Shown: piece after piece, positions 23,086 through 30,878 of the stretch
Position numbering within the stretch: position 1 is the first letter of the stretch
How the letters are laid out: each line of letters begins with the position of its first letter
Source of the DNA: Chloroflexota bacterium
GTDB lineage: Bacteria > Chloroflexota > Dehalococcoidia > Dehalococcoidales > JACQON01
Direction of reading: 5' to 3'
Assembly: GCA_016202545.1 (NCBI GenBank)
Contig: JACQON010000028.1
Location: 1 to 64,000 of the forward strand
DNA length: 64,000 bases
Notes under the pieces: model-generated
The model's input: only the letters and a program-made list of their open reading frames with translations
What the model was told of the DNA's origin: nothing
The model's database searches: none
Position numbers and translations under genes: made by a program

Positions 23086-24030
23086 ATGAAAAACGTAGCT
23101 ATCACCGGCGTATCTGGCTACATCGGCGGCAGGCTTTTATCGCGGCTGGCGAAAATAGAGTCCGTAAAGGGAATCGTTGGCCTGGATGTGAAGCCGCCGG
23201 CGGAAAAGCCGGCCAAGCTCAAGTTCTATTGCCGGGATATACTTCGGCCCTTTGGCGACATCTTTGTTGACAACCAGGTGGATACCGCCGTTCACCTGGT
23301 GTTTGTCATGAAACCCACCCATCATCATAGCCATGCCCGGCGGGTTGACATCGGCGGCATGGTCAGCTTTCTCCAGGCATGTGAGCAGGCGCGGGTGAAG
23401 CACATTCTGTATCTCAGCAGTCATACCGTGTATGGAGCGTATCCTCGTAAAGTCGAGCCGCTCACTGAAGGTTCGCCGCTGCGGCCACTGCCCGGCTTTC
23501 AGTACTCGCTGCACAAAGCCGAGGCCGAACATCTCCTCAAGGATTTTGCCGCCCGCCACGGCGATGTCCGACTGGCCATCCTGCGCAGTTGCCCGGTAAT
23601 CGGGCCAAATGCGGCCGATTCAGTAGCGGCAGTGATGTTCCAGCCGGTGATGCTCCGCCTGGCTGGCTATGACCCGCTGATGCAGTTCGTCCATGAAGAC
23701 GACCTGATTGAGCTTATGGCCATCCTTCTCCACCGGCAGCAGGGTGGCATTTTCAACGTAGCCGGCGAGGGCGAGGTACGCTACAGCGATGTTATCGCGC
23801 TGGCGGGCAGGAAAGCCATAACGCTGCCTGGATGGCTGCTGCGTCCGCTGATGGGTCTTTCCTGGACGCTGCGTCTGCAAAAGGAGTCTCCGCCCAGCGG
23901 CCTGGAGTTCATAAAGTACCCTCCCCTGGTAAGCACCGAGAAGCTGAAAAGAGAAGTCGGCTTTCAATTCCGCCATTCATCCAGGGAGGCGGTAGCCTCC
24001 TTTCTGTCTGCTAGTGTGTTGTCACGTTAA
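23086..24030 (+). CDS. NAD-dependent epimerase/dehydratase
   Basis: A 314-residue extended SDR. NVAITGVSGYIGGRLLSRL is the nucleotide-binding motif; LYLSSHTVYGAYPRK near 108 and QYSLHKAEAEH near 140 give the Ser and YxxxK catalytic residues (YSLHK). VHEDDLIELM near 203 is a usual SDR block. Last gene of the operon begun at 19415. Its last six codons (SVLSR and stop) come from the end of a MITE-like element: the element's TAG at 24012 is out of frame, and the frame closes at a TAA inside the inverted repeat, so the native tail was probably replaced. Confidence 0.9.
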   Translation: MKNVAITGVSGYIGGRLLSRLAKIESVKGIVGLDVKPPAEKPAKLKFYCRDILRPFGDIFVDNQVDTAVHLVFVMKPTHHHSHARRVDIGGMVSFLQACEQARVKHILYLSSHTVYGAYPRKVEPLTEGSPLRPLPGFQYSLHKAEAEHLLKDFAARHGDVRLAILRSCPVIGPNAADSVAAVMFQPVMLRLAGYDPLMQFVHEDDLIELMAILLHRQQGGIFNVAGEGEVRYSDVIALAGRKAITLPGWLLRPLMGLSWTLRLQKESPPSGLEFIKYPPLVSTEKLKREVGFQFRHSSREAVASFLSASVLSR

Positions 24031-24092
24031 TCATTAGACCAATTGCTGCTTGAGCACACATTACCGTTTACTGCTGACCTCATCCCCTTTAT

Positions 24093-24117
24093 CCCCTTCT
24101 CCTAAAAGGAGAAGGGG
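24093..24117. repeat. hairpin 1 of MITE-like copy 2
   Basis: CCCCTTCTCCT-AAA-AGGAGAAGGGG is a perfect 11 bp stem with a 3-base loop; the same stem is at 34082-34107 with a GATT loop. Confidence 0.85.
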
Positions 24118-24126
24118 AAGAGATTT

Positions 24127-24160
24127 AGAGAGGGGGCGTAGCCCCCTCTCTTTTGTTTTA
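24127..24160 (+). terminator. hairpin 2 of MITE-like copy 2, probable intrinsic terminator
   Basis: AGAGAGGGGGC-GTA-GCCCCCTCTCT (24127-24151) is a perfect 11 bp GC-rich stem followed by TTTGTTTTA. Together with the last T of the stem this gives a U-rich tail in the plus direction, about 100 bases after the epimerase stop. It probably ends the 19415-24030 operon. Confidence 0.65.
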
Positions 24161-24162
24161 AC

Positions 24163-24187
24163 GCCCTCTTCCCGCTGGGAAGAGGGC
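24163..24187. repeat. hairpin 3 of MITE-like copy 2
   Basis: GCCCTCTTCCC-GCT-GGGAAGAGGGC, a perfect 11 bp stem with 3-base loop; the counterpart of 34155-34177 and 32152-32174. Confidence 0.85.
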
Positions 24188-24291
24188 AGGGAGATGGGCA
24201 TTCAGCTAAGTCCTTTGGTGAATTAAGGCACTTCCTCCCACTTCTGATAAAGTAAGATAGTCATTTATCTATGTTATTGGCGATTATTTAC

Positions 24292-24318
24292 TTGACTTGA
24301 GGAACAATGTGGTAGAAT
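24292..24318 (+). promoter_or_regulatory. promoter of a probably leaderless gene
   Basis: TTGACT (24292-24297), 15 bases, TAGAAT (24313-24318). The GTG start of the next gene begins 7 bases after the -10 box, so the transcript would start at or next to the start codon. No ribosome binding site is present. Confidence 0.45.
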
Positions 24319-24324
24319 AGGGGC

Positions 24325-24882
24325 GTGCATAACAAGCCACTGTGGAAGTATTGGTGGGATGGGCTTACCCGTCCAGTGGACGAAGCAGATAGACTCCTCG
24401 TCATTTTGGCGGCCATTTTTTCCTTCGCTAACCGTTATATTCCAAACGCAGATAATATGATGAACAGTTTATTATGGCAAATACCGCTTGGAATGATTGT
24501 GGTGTTTGCGTTAGAACGAATCATTCAGATGCCGTTTCGTGCGTATAAAGAACTCCAAGAGGAGAAACGGCTACTGCGAGAACCACCCCCAATGACACTG
24601 GCAAGCCTAGAGAAACATGTTGAGGCTCAGATGCAGGTCATCAAAGAAGTATTAGAGGACATTGCAAAAGCGTTAGACGAGAAGGAGAAAGACTTTGAGA
24701 ACCTAAAACAGGAGAATGAAAATGCGGAACAAGAGCTACGCAAGATGTCTGATAAATTGGAAAGGCTAGGAGAGGCCACCGTTGAGTTAAAAGAAGCTCG
24801 GGATAAAGTAACCAAGCTGTGGGATGACCATTTCCCACCAACCCCACCAGTAAAGCCGTATTCTGGCATGACATCTGGCTAA
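24325..24882 (+). CDS. membrane-anchored coiled-coil protein, orphan
   Basis: A 185-residue protein beginning at GTG. Two hydrophobic stretches, about 22-38 (RLLVILAAIFSFANRY) and 47-66 (LLWQIPLGMIVVFALERI), are likely membrane helices. Residues about 75-160 are strongly charged with heptad-like spacing, so a coiled coil facing the cytosol is expected. No known domain is seen. Base composition is more AT-rich than the neighbours, and it sits between a MITE-like element and a transposase remnant, so it was probably acquired by transfer. It lacks a ribosome binding site (see the promoter entry). Function unknown. Confidence 0.65.
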   Translation: MHNKPLWKYWWDGLTRPVDEADRLLVILAAIFSFANRYIPNADNMMNSLLWQIPLGMIVVFALERIIQMPFRAYKELQEEKRLLREPPPMTLASLEKHVEAQMQVIKEVLEDIAKALDEKEKDFENLKQENENAEQELRKMSDKLERLGEATVELKEARDKVTKLWDDHFPPTPPVKPYSGMTSG

Positions 24883-25031
24883 TTCTCAACAAGTCTTTTG
24901 TATTCGAGGTTATCAGAATTGATTAGCTTTAGGAGTGTATCCCTGAATAGATATGGGTTCTCACGATTATTAAATCGCCATTCTAGTTCGTCAAGGCAGG
25001 CATTTATTTGAGCTTCCCGCTCGGGCTGCAT
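24879..25031 (-). pseudogene. C-terminal remnant of an IS1595/ISXO2-type transposase
   Basis: A clean 50-codon reading frame on the minus strand. It contains INACLDELEWRFNNRENPYL followed by FRDTLLKLI. The pattern 'YLDEFxxRFNRRxNP.LF..LL' is what ends many ISXO2-like transposases. The catalytic core and the N-terminus are absent: upstream the frame runs into a short dispersed repeat. Its stop overlaps the stop of the convergent gene at 24882. The family assignment is from memory of that C-terminal pattern. Confidence 0.55.
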
Positions 25032-25060
25032 GAGCGTTGTATCAAAAGTGCCTTCTTCTG

Positions 25061-25186
25061 TGTCACCCTGAGCACGTTCGCTTCGCTCAGTGTAAACTCC
25101 GCGAAGGGTCTGGGTGTAGTGGGTACTATCGGCTCACCGCCAACCCCACGCCCAGATTCTTCATCGCTTCGCTCCTCAGAATGACA
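25061..25186. repeat. short palindromic repeat family B, copy 2
   Basis: About 126 bp, opening TGTCACCCTGAG and closing CTCAGAATGACA; reverse complement of the family member at 19025-19152. It lies between the transposase remnant and the 25210 gene, which ends 23 bases away. The inner AGATTCTTCATCGCTTCGCT segment is a motif found dispersed in related genomes (recalled, not searched). Confidence 0.75.
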
Positions 25187-25209
25187 TTTGATACAAGACA
25201 GGCTGCATA

Positions 25210-26127
25210 TTAGCGATAATGCCGGCGCAGGTCGGAGACGTACTTCTTGCCGACGCTGGAGGCATTGCGCTCCAGCCACTGGCTGAGGAGGGTCGGCGCC
25301 GTCGGCGGGCCGTGGGACACCAGCAGCCCTGACATCAGTCCCTTGACCTCATCCCTGGTGATGACCAGGTCTTTGACCGCATAGCCCAGAAGCCTGGCCA
25401 GGATGAAGGCCAGCCCCGGGCTGAGGTGGACTATCCTGGCCCGACTATTTATCCTGCTGGCGATGAGCCGCACCAGCCCATCGAAGGTGTACGCCTCCGG
25501 GCCGACAGCATCCATGAGCACGTTTTCCTCTTTTTGCCCCACGCTCACGGCGAGAGCGGCCATGTCCTCGACGAAGACGGGCTGGAGCGGGTAGCCCCCG
25601 GAGCCGAAGACGGGAAATAGGGGGAAGGTGCGCAGCAGCCAGGCGATGTTGTTGATGAGGATGCCCTCAGGCCCGAAAATGACCGTCGGCCGGACTATGG
25701 CGTAGGAGAGCTTTGATTGCGTGATGGCCTGCTCTACCAGCGCCTTGCCCTTGAAGTAGGGCAGCGGCGACTCCAGGGACGGGTTGGTGATGCTGGTGTG
25801 GACGATTCTGCGGATGCCGGCTTCCTCGGCGGCCCTGATGAGCCTTCTGGAGTTCTCCACCGCCCGGTCGAAAGTGACTCCTCCGTGGGAAAAGCGTATC
25901 CAGTAGGTATTATACAGTGTGGTCGCTCCCCGCAGGCTCTCAGTCAACCGGTCGGGGCTGTCAAAGTTGAACGGGAAAGCATCCACCGGGGCACCGAACG
26001 GGCTCTCGCGGGCAGGACGGCTGGTGAGAGTCCTCACACGCTTGCCCGTAGAGAGGAGACGCTGGGTTATATACCTGCCCAGGTGGCTGAAGGCGCCCGT
26101 TACCACGTTCAGTTCGAAGGTTTCCAT
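25210..26127 (-). CDS. NAD(P)-dependent epimerase/NmrA-like SDR
   Basis: A 305-residue atypical short-chain dehydrogenase. NVVTGAFSHLGRYITQRLL near the N-terminus is the dinucleotide-binding loop with a GxxxxxG spacing; VRTLTSRPA follows the second strand with an Arg that favours NADP. RIVHTSITNP near 120 and YFKGKALVEQAI near 138 correspond to the active-site region, with YFKGK as YxxxK. AIVRPTVIFGPEG near 158 is a typical NAD-epimerase block. It resembles complex I assembly-type NDUFA9/NmrA proteins. It is a single gene; no strong ribosome binding site is seen before the ATG. Confidence 0.85.
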   Translation of the reverse strand: METFELNVVTGAFSHLGRYITQRLLSTGKRVRTLTSRPARESPFGAPVDAFPFNFDSPDRLTESLRGATTLYNTYWIRFSHGGVTFDRAVENSRRLIRAAEEAGIRRIVHTSITNPSLESPLPYFKGKALVEQAITQSKLSYAIVRPTVIFGPEGILINNIAWLLRTFPLFPVFGSGGYPLQPVFVEDMAALAVSVGQKEENVLMDAVGPEAYTFDGLVRLIASRINSRARIVHLSPGLAFILARLLGYAVKDLVITRDEVKGLMSGLLVSHGPPTAPTLLSQWLERNASSVGKKYVSDLRRHYR

Positions 26128-26213
26128 GGCCGGCAGCTATCCCGCACTATGAATGTTATCCGTGTAAATGCTAGCACTTGCTCCGCTCGCGGTCAAACAG
26201 GTGGCGCTGAGGC

Positions 26214-26243
26214 TTGTCGGCGTCGGAGACAAAAGTGTATAAT
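26214..26243 (+). promoter_or_regulatory. promoter of the amidase gene
   Basis: TTGTCG (26214-26219), 18 bases, perfect TATAAT (26238-26243), 28 bases before the ATG. Confidence 0.6.
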
Positions 26244-26270
26244 TGAATCTGTTTCGGATGAGGTAAACAC

Positions 26271-27671
26271 ATGGACGATACTGAAATCTGCCGCATGCCG
26301 GCAGCGGAAATGGCCGGGGCGATAAGGGACAGGAGGCTGTCTCCGGTTGAGGCAGTGAGCGCCGTGCTGCGCCGTATTGAACGGCTCAATCCCCGGGTGA
26401 ACGCCTACTGCACCCTGGCGGCGGAGAGCGCCATGGAGCAGGCCAGGGAAGCGGAGGCGGTGGTGATGAGGGGCGAGAAAGTCGGGCCGCTTCACGGCGT
26501 CCCGGTGTCAGTTAAGGACCTGGTATTTACCAGGGGGCTGCGGACTACCGGCGGCTCGCGGATTTATGAGGATTTCGTTCCCGACCGGGATGCCATCGTG
26601 GTCGAGCGCTTGAAGGCCGCTGGGGCCATCGTCCTGGGCAAGACAAACACCCCCGAGTTTGGCTGGGTGGCGATAACCGATAACCCGCTCTTCGGCAAGA
26701 CGCGTAACCCGTGGAACCTTGAGCTTACGCCCGGCGGCTCCAGCGGCGGGGCGGCCGCCGCCGTGGCGCTGGGCATGGGGCCGCTGGCCATCGGCACTGA
26801 TGGCGGGGGCTCAATACGTATTCCCAGCAGCTTCTGCGGAGTCTTCGGCTTCAAGCCGTCCTTCGGCCGGGTGCCACAGTACCCCGGCTTTACCGAGTGG
26901 GGGACCCTCTCTCACACCGGGACAATCACCCGCACCGTGGAGGATGCCGCCCTGGCCATGGAGGTGATTGCGGGCAGGGATGACCGTGACCGTTTTTCCC
27001 TGCCGGAGAGGAGGTTGCGCTACCTGGCCTTCCTCGGCGGAGACCTGAAAGGGCTGAAGGCTGCCTGGAGCCGCGACCTGGGCTATGCCGCGGTAGACCC
27101 GCGGGTGGTGAAGGCGGCGGAAGCGGCGGCGAAGGCCTTTGCTAGCCTGGGCTGCACCGTGGAGGCGGCCAGCCCGCAGGCGAGGTCTCCGGAGAGCGCC
27201 TTCTCAACTATAGTTGCTTCCAGGCTGGCAACTTTTTTGCGGGACAGGCTGGCCGAGGTGGGTCCGGCCCTGGCTCGCTTTATCGGGCGGAACAAGGACA
27301 GGTCGGCGGCGGAGTATGTCACTGCCTGTTTTGAGGAGATGCGGTACTGGGATGAAATTCGGCCCTTTTTTGAAAGGTATGACCTGCTGCTGACGCCGAC
27401 GGTGGCCGTGCCGCCTTTCCAGCTTGGCGAGTATGGGCCGAGGGAAATCGCCGGGAGCAGGGTATCGCCGCTGGGCTGGATGGCGTTCACCTATCCATTT
27501 AACATAACAGGCCAACCGGCGGCTTCGGTGCCCTGCGGTTGGACTGATGATGGCCTGCCGGTTGGCCTTCAGATTGTGGGCAGGCGTTTTGACGATGTCA
27601 CCGTGCTCAAAGCCGCCGCCGCCTTTGAGGAAGCTTGCCCTTGGGCGGACAGATGGCCTGCGCTGGACTAG
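26271..27671 (+). CDS. amidase-signature hydrolase
   Basis: A 466-residue amidase of the Ser-cisSer-Lys type. The catalytic Lys82 is in VSVKDLVFT, the glycine/serine-rich block TPGGSSGGAAAAVALG holds the cis-Ser near 157-158, and the nucleophile Ser181 is in DGGGSIRIPSSF. The domain runs the whole length. It hydrolyses an amide, which could be a nitrile-derived, aryl or aminoacyl amide. It is not GatA by context: gatB and gatC are absent and the GatA-specific regions are not obvious. It is monocistronic and convergent with the acyl-CoA dehydrogenase gene (15 bases apart). Confidence 0.9.
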   Translation: MDDTEICRMPAAEMAGAIRDRRLSPVEAVSAVLRRIERLNPRVNAYCTLAAESAMEQAREAEAVVMRGEKVGPLHGVPVSVKDLVFTRGLRTTGGSRIYEDFVPDRDAIVVERLKAAGAIVLGKTNTPEFGWVAITDNPLFGKTRNPWNLELTPGGSSGGAAAAVALGMGPLAIGTDGGGSIRIPSSFCGVFGFKPSFGRVPQYPGFTEWGTLSHTGTITRTVEDAALAMEVIAGRDDRDRFSLPERRLRYLAFLGGDLKGLKAAWSRDLGYAAVDPRVVKAAEAAAKAFASLGCTVEAASPQARSPESAFSTIVASRLATFLRDRLAEVGPALARFIGRNKDRSAAEYVTACFEEMRYWDEIRPFFERYDLLLTPTVAVPPFQLGEYGPREIAGSRVSPLGWMAFTYPFNITGQPAASVPCGWTDDGLPVGLQIVGRRFDDVTVLKAAAAFEEACPWADRWPALD

Positions 27672-27686
27672 AAGGAACGATGGCGC

Positions 27687-29042
27687 TTATACCTTGACCT
27701 CGGCGCCGGACTTCAGCCACCCTTCGTAGCCAGCCCATTTGAACGGGCCGTACAGGCCTTGGGCGATGTCCAGGGTATCTCGCTGTGGTCCGCCAAGCCA
27801 CAACTTGGCTATCTTGAAGTCCCTCATGTATTTCTCCACGTGATAGTCATAAGCGTACCCGTAAGCGCCCATCAGCTCCATTCCCTTGTTGGCGCAGAAC
27901 TCGATGGCCTCGCCGGCATACAGGCGTGCCAGCGAGAACCTGGCTATCATCTCGGGCGACCAGGGCGGGCCGTATATTTCAGGGTGCGCCGCCTGCCAGG
28001 CGACGCTGAGGCGGTACTGTCTGGCCAGCTCGGTCATCTTCAACATCTCGGCGATTATGGCGGCGAACAGGGAACGCTCCCTGACCGGCTTTCCCGCTAT
28101 TTCCCTTTTCCCCGTGTGTTCCAGCACGATTTCAAGGACTGCCTGGGCCTGGCCGGTGAGCTTGGCGCCGGTGCCCAGCCTTCCCCAGCCGATAACGGCC
28201 CCCTTGATTATCCTGGCGCCTTCGCCGGGCCTGGCGTCCACCCGGTATCTCTTTGGAATCCTGACATTATCGAACCAGATGTCTGTGTTTTCATCGCCCC
28301 AGCACTGTCCCATCTTCTGGTAGGGCTTGGAGAAGCTCAAGCCCTCGGCATCCCCGGGGACGATAAATAGCCCGACGCCGCCGGCGCCCTGGGCCGGGTC
28401 AGTGGTGGCCACCGTCCAGTAGCCTATCATTCCCTTGAGATGCCTGGTCTTGAAGTGGTCTGCCGGCCCCGCCGGACCGGGCCATATCTTATGACCGTTG
28501 ATTACCCACTCCTCACCCTCCAGCCTGGCGGTGGTCCTGATGGTCTTGAACTCCATGGCGGGGTCTTCGATATTGGCCCCACCGGCGGGCTCGGTGATGG
28601 CCATGCACGCCGTCCAGGGCTCGTCAGTCACGATTCTTGGGGCGAACTCCTCAAGCAGGTCTTCCCTCCCTGCCAGGTTCATCGTCCCCACCACCCAGGT
28701 TATCTTGGCCGGCAGCGTTGCCAGGGCGTAGTCGCCCCTGCCCAACTCTTCACCAATCATCTGTGCGCAGATTCCGGATAGGCCCAGTCCGCCGAACTTC
28801 TTGGGCATGTTCAACCTGGCTGTTCCCAGCTTTACCAGCTCCGCGTAGAGCTTCCACAAGGTGTCCAGGGCCAGCTTTTCGTCCCGGTGCCAGCCGCCTT
28901 CCAGGTCGTGACGCCTGGGCATTATCTCCCTGTCCACGAACTGCCTTATGCCGTCGGCTATATCAATCTCTTCCTCGGTGCAAAAGGCCCTGGTATATTT
29001 GTACTTCGGAAGTAACATGTTGTATTGTTCTGACGGTGTCAT
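27687..29042 (-). CDS. acyl-CoA dehydrogenase-family protein without the usual catalytic Glu
   Basis: A 451-residue FAD flavoprotein fold. MACITEPAGGANIE near 150 is the FAD/substrate block (usually 'MALTEPxAGSD'), and WVINGHKIWPGPAGPAD near 190 the 'NGxKxWI' block. The C-terminal helix reads YDYHVEKYMRDFKIAKLWLG. In standard members the motif after this is YEGTxQIQR with the catalytic Glu; here it is WLGGPQRDT, so the Glu is Leu. The base may lie elsewhere, as in isovaleryl-CoA dehydrogenase, or the substrate may be unusual. The start is the ATG at 29042 with GGGAGG upstream; the longer frame to 29147 lacks a site. No beta-oxidation partner is adjacent. Confidence 0.85.
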   Translation of the reverse strand: MTPSEQYNMLLPKYKYTRAFCTEEEIDIADGIRQFVDREIMPRRHDLEGGWHRDEKLALDTLWKLYAELVKLGTARLNMPKKFGGLGLSGICAQMIGEELGRGDYALATLPAKITWVVGTMNLAGREDLLEEFAPRIVTDEPWTACMAITEPAGGANIEDPAMEFKTIRTTARLEGEEWVINGHKIWPGPAGPADHFKTRHLKGMIGYWTVATTDPAQGAGGVGLFIVPGDAEGLSFSKPYQKMGQCWGDENTDIWFDNVRIPKRYRVDARPGEGARIIKGAVIGWGRLGTGAKLTGQAQAVLEIVLEHTGKREIAGKPVRERSLFAAIIAEMLKMTELARQYRLSVAWQAAHPEIYGPPWSPEMIARFSLARLYAGEAIEFCANKGMELMGAYGYAYDYHVEKYMRDFKIAKLWLGGPQRDTLDIAQGLYGPFKWAGYEGWLKSGAEVKV

Positions 29043-29148
29043 GGCTAACCTCCCGCTAATTTCGGTGGTGACTGACGTCACTTTAAGGCAAACCGCCTTA
29101 TTTTGCAAGTCCACCAGGCCGGAACCATGGTCTACCCCGGTCTGCACT

Positions 29149-29175
29149 TTGACAAAAGGCGGCGGTTGTTATATT
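29149..29175 (+). promoter_or_regulatory. promoter of serA
   Basis: TTGACA (29149-29154), 15 bases, TATATT (29170-29175), giving a leader of about 80 bases that carries the hairpin at 29214-29242. Confidence 0.5.
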
Positions 29176-29213
29176 GTTTTCAGGTAGACGCTCAGGTGTA
29201 CTGGCAATATCAG

Positions 29214-29242
29214 CCAGTCTTCCTCTTCGTCCGAAAGACTGG
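29214..29242 (+). promoter_or_regulatory. leader hairpin before serA
   Basis: CCAGTCTT and AAGACTGG form a perfect 8 bp stem around a 13-base loop, ending 18 bases before the serA start codon. It has no T-run. It could be an operator or an mRNA structure; no known riboswitch is recognised. Confidence 0.4.
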
Positions 29243-29260
29243 TCTCCGAGGTGCTGACAG

Positions 29261-30841
29261 ATGAAGGTGCTGGTTACTGACCCCATAGCTGAGGCGGCAG
29301 TGAATGTCCTACGCCAGAGCGCCGAGGTTGATGTCGAGCTGGGGCTGGCGCCGGAGCGGTTGCAGGCGGTCATCGGCGGCTACCACGCTCTGCTGGTGCG
29401 CAGCCAGACCAGGGTGACCTCGGCGGTTATTGACGCCGCCGATAATCTGGTGGTCATCGGTCGCGTAGGAGTCGGGGTAGATAATATTGATATAGATGCG
29501 GCTACCAGGCGCGGCATACTCGTGCTCAACTCCCCCGAAGGTAACATCGTTTCCGCTGCCGAGCATACCATAGCCATGCTGCTGTCGCTGGCGCGTCATA
29601 TTCCCGAGGCAGATAGCCAGCTCCACGCCGGGAAGTGGAACCGGCAGCTTAAGGGCATTGAAATTCGCAATAAGACCCTGGGCATCATTGGCCTGGGCAG
29701 GGTGGGCACCGAGGTGGCGCAGATGGCCAAGGGGCTGCGCATGAACGTCATCGCCTACGACCCCATGATATCGGAGGCACGGGCCGAGCGGCTGGGCGTG
29801 TGCCTGGTGGACCTGAAAGCACTGCTGGCCACATCAGACTTCGTCACCATACATGTGCCGCTGACCGCCGCCACCAGGGGTCTGGTCGGCCGTGACCAGC
29901 TTAAGCTGATGAAGCCGACGGCGCTGCTGGTAAACTGCGCCAGGGGCGGCATTGTGGATGAGGAAGCGCTCTATGAGGTGCTCAGCCAGGGCCGTCTCGC
30001 TGGTGCCGCCGTTGATGTCTTCATCCAGGAGCCGGCCCAGGGCAATATCCTGTTGAAAAGCGACAAGGTGGTAGCCACCCCTCACCTGGCGGCGTCCACG
30101 GCTGAGGCTGAGATAAGCGCCGGCATGGATGTCGCTGAGCAGGTGGTGGCTGTCCTCAAGGGCTACCCGGCCAGGTCTCCGGTGAATGCGCCCATGATAT
30201 CCGCTGAAGCCATGTCGGTCCTCGGGCCGTACCTGGCCATGGGCAAGACCATCGCCAGAATCGCGGCGCAGTTGATCGAGGGACACCCCAGCTCGCTGAC
30301 CATTCGATATCAGGGGGATGCGGCCACGGTAGAGACCGCCCCTCTCAAGGTCGCCGTCCTGAGCGGCCTGCTGGAGACTATCACCGAGGAACGCGTCAAC
30401 ATCGTCAATGCCGACATTATGGCCAGCAGGCGGGGTCTGAGGGTGGCCGAGGAGAAAAATGCCACCTGCGAAAACTATTCCAATATGCTGACGGTTGAGC
30501 TGGATACCACAGCGGCGAAGACGGTGGTATCCGGCGCTTCGCTGCGCGGCAAGACATACCTGACCAGGGTAAACGATTACTGGCTTGAGATAGAGCCCTC
30601 CGCCAGCTACATGCTGTTCACCGAGCACAAGGACCGCCCGGGGATGATTGGCAGGGTGGGGACTATAATCGGCGATGCCAGTGTCAATATCAGCCAGATG
30701 CAGGTGAGCTTGGGCCTGCAGCGTGGTGGCAAGGCGATGATGGTGCTCTGTCTCGATGACCCTCTTCCCGCCGAGTGCTATCAGCGCATACTGGCTCTCC
30801 CTGATTTGTACCGGGCGCCCATAGTCAAGCTGACCAGGTAA
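29261..30841 (+). CDS. serA: D-3-phosphoglycerate dehydrogenase
   Basis: A 526-residue type I phosphoglycerate dehydrogenase, first enzyme of serine synthesis. The NAD-binding motif is LGIIGLGRVGTEVAQMAKG near 145. The substrate Arg is in NCARGGIVDEEAL near 232, the Glu in FIQEPAQ near 260 and the His in ATPHLAASTAEA near 280. An intervening domain (about 320-450) and a C-terminal ACT domain (HKDRPGMIGRVGTIIGDASVNI) follow, where serine usually feeds back. In contrast to the 19415 paralogue all catalytic residues are present. The next gene starts 37 bases downstream, so serine and methionine/one-carbon genes may be co-transcribed. Confidence 0.96.
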   Translation: MKVLVTDPIAEAAVNVLRQSAEVDVELGLAPERLQAVIGGYHALLVRSQTRVTSAVIDAADNLVVIGRVGVGVDNIDIDAATRRGILVLNSPEGNIVSAAEHTIAMLLSLARHIPEADSQLHAGKWNRQLKGIEIRNKTLGIIGLGRVGTEVAQMAKGLRMNVIAYDPMISEARAERLGVCLVDLKALLATSDFVTIHVPLTAATRGLVGRDQLKLMKPTALLVNCARGGIVDEEALYEVLSQGRLAGAAVDVFIQEPAQGNILLKSDKVVATPHLAASTAEAEISAGMDVAEQVVAVLKGYPARSPVNAPMISAEAMSVLGPYLAMGKTIARIAAQLIEGHPSSLTIRYQGDAATVETAPLKVAVLSGLLETITEERVNIVNADIMASRRGLRVAEEKNATCENYSNMLTVELDTTAAKTVVSGASLRGKTYLTRVNDYWLEIEPSASYMLFTEHKDRPGMIGRVGTIIGDASVNISQMQVSLGLQRGGKAMMVLCLDDPLPAECYQRILALPDLYRAPIVKLTR

Positions 30842-30878
30842 TTTCTGGCTTGAAGGACGTCCGGGGATAGATTTCTCA

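Larger units (their letters stand above)
24012..24310. mobile_element. MITE-like element, copy 2
   Basis: The left end TAGTGTGTTGTCACGTTAAT matches the left end of the 52001 copy. The next 60 bases (CTGCTTGAGCACACATTACC onward) also match it. Three hairpins follow in a row. The right end is eroded; TATTTACTTGACTTGAGGAA near 24285-24305 resembles TATTTACCTGACGAGACATTA of the 52001 copy, so the boundary is approximate. It separates the epimerase from the orphan gene at 24325, and its remnant TTGACT may serve as that gene's -35 box. Confidence 0.7.

Noticed and set aside
24245-24360. Structured RNA of the SRP or 6S type in AT-rich stretch or near 4245-4360
   Set aside because: The conserved SRP loop (GGAAG...AGCA-like) and the 6S bubble pattern were not found on either strand.
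26271-27671. gatA (glutamyl-tRNA amidotransferase subunit A)
   Set aside because: The amidase signature is shared, but gatB and gatC are absent nearby and the C-terminal half does not look like GatA; general amidase is safer.
29214-29242. Riboswitch before serA
   Set aside because: There is only one 8 bp hairpin in an 80-base leader; none of the conserved cores of glycine, SAM, THF or cobalamin riboswitches is visible.
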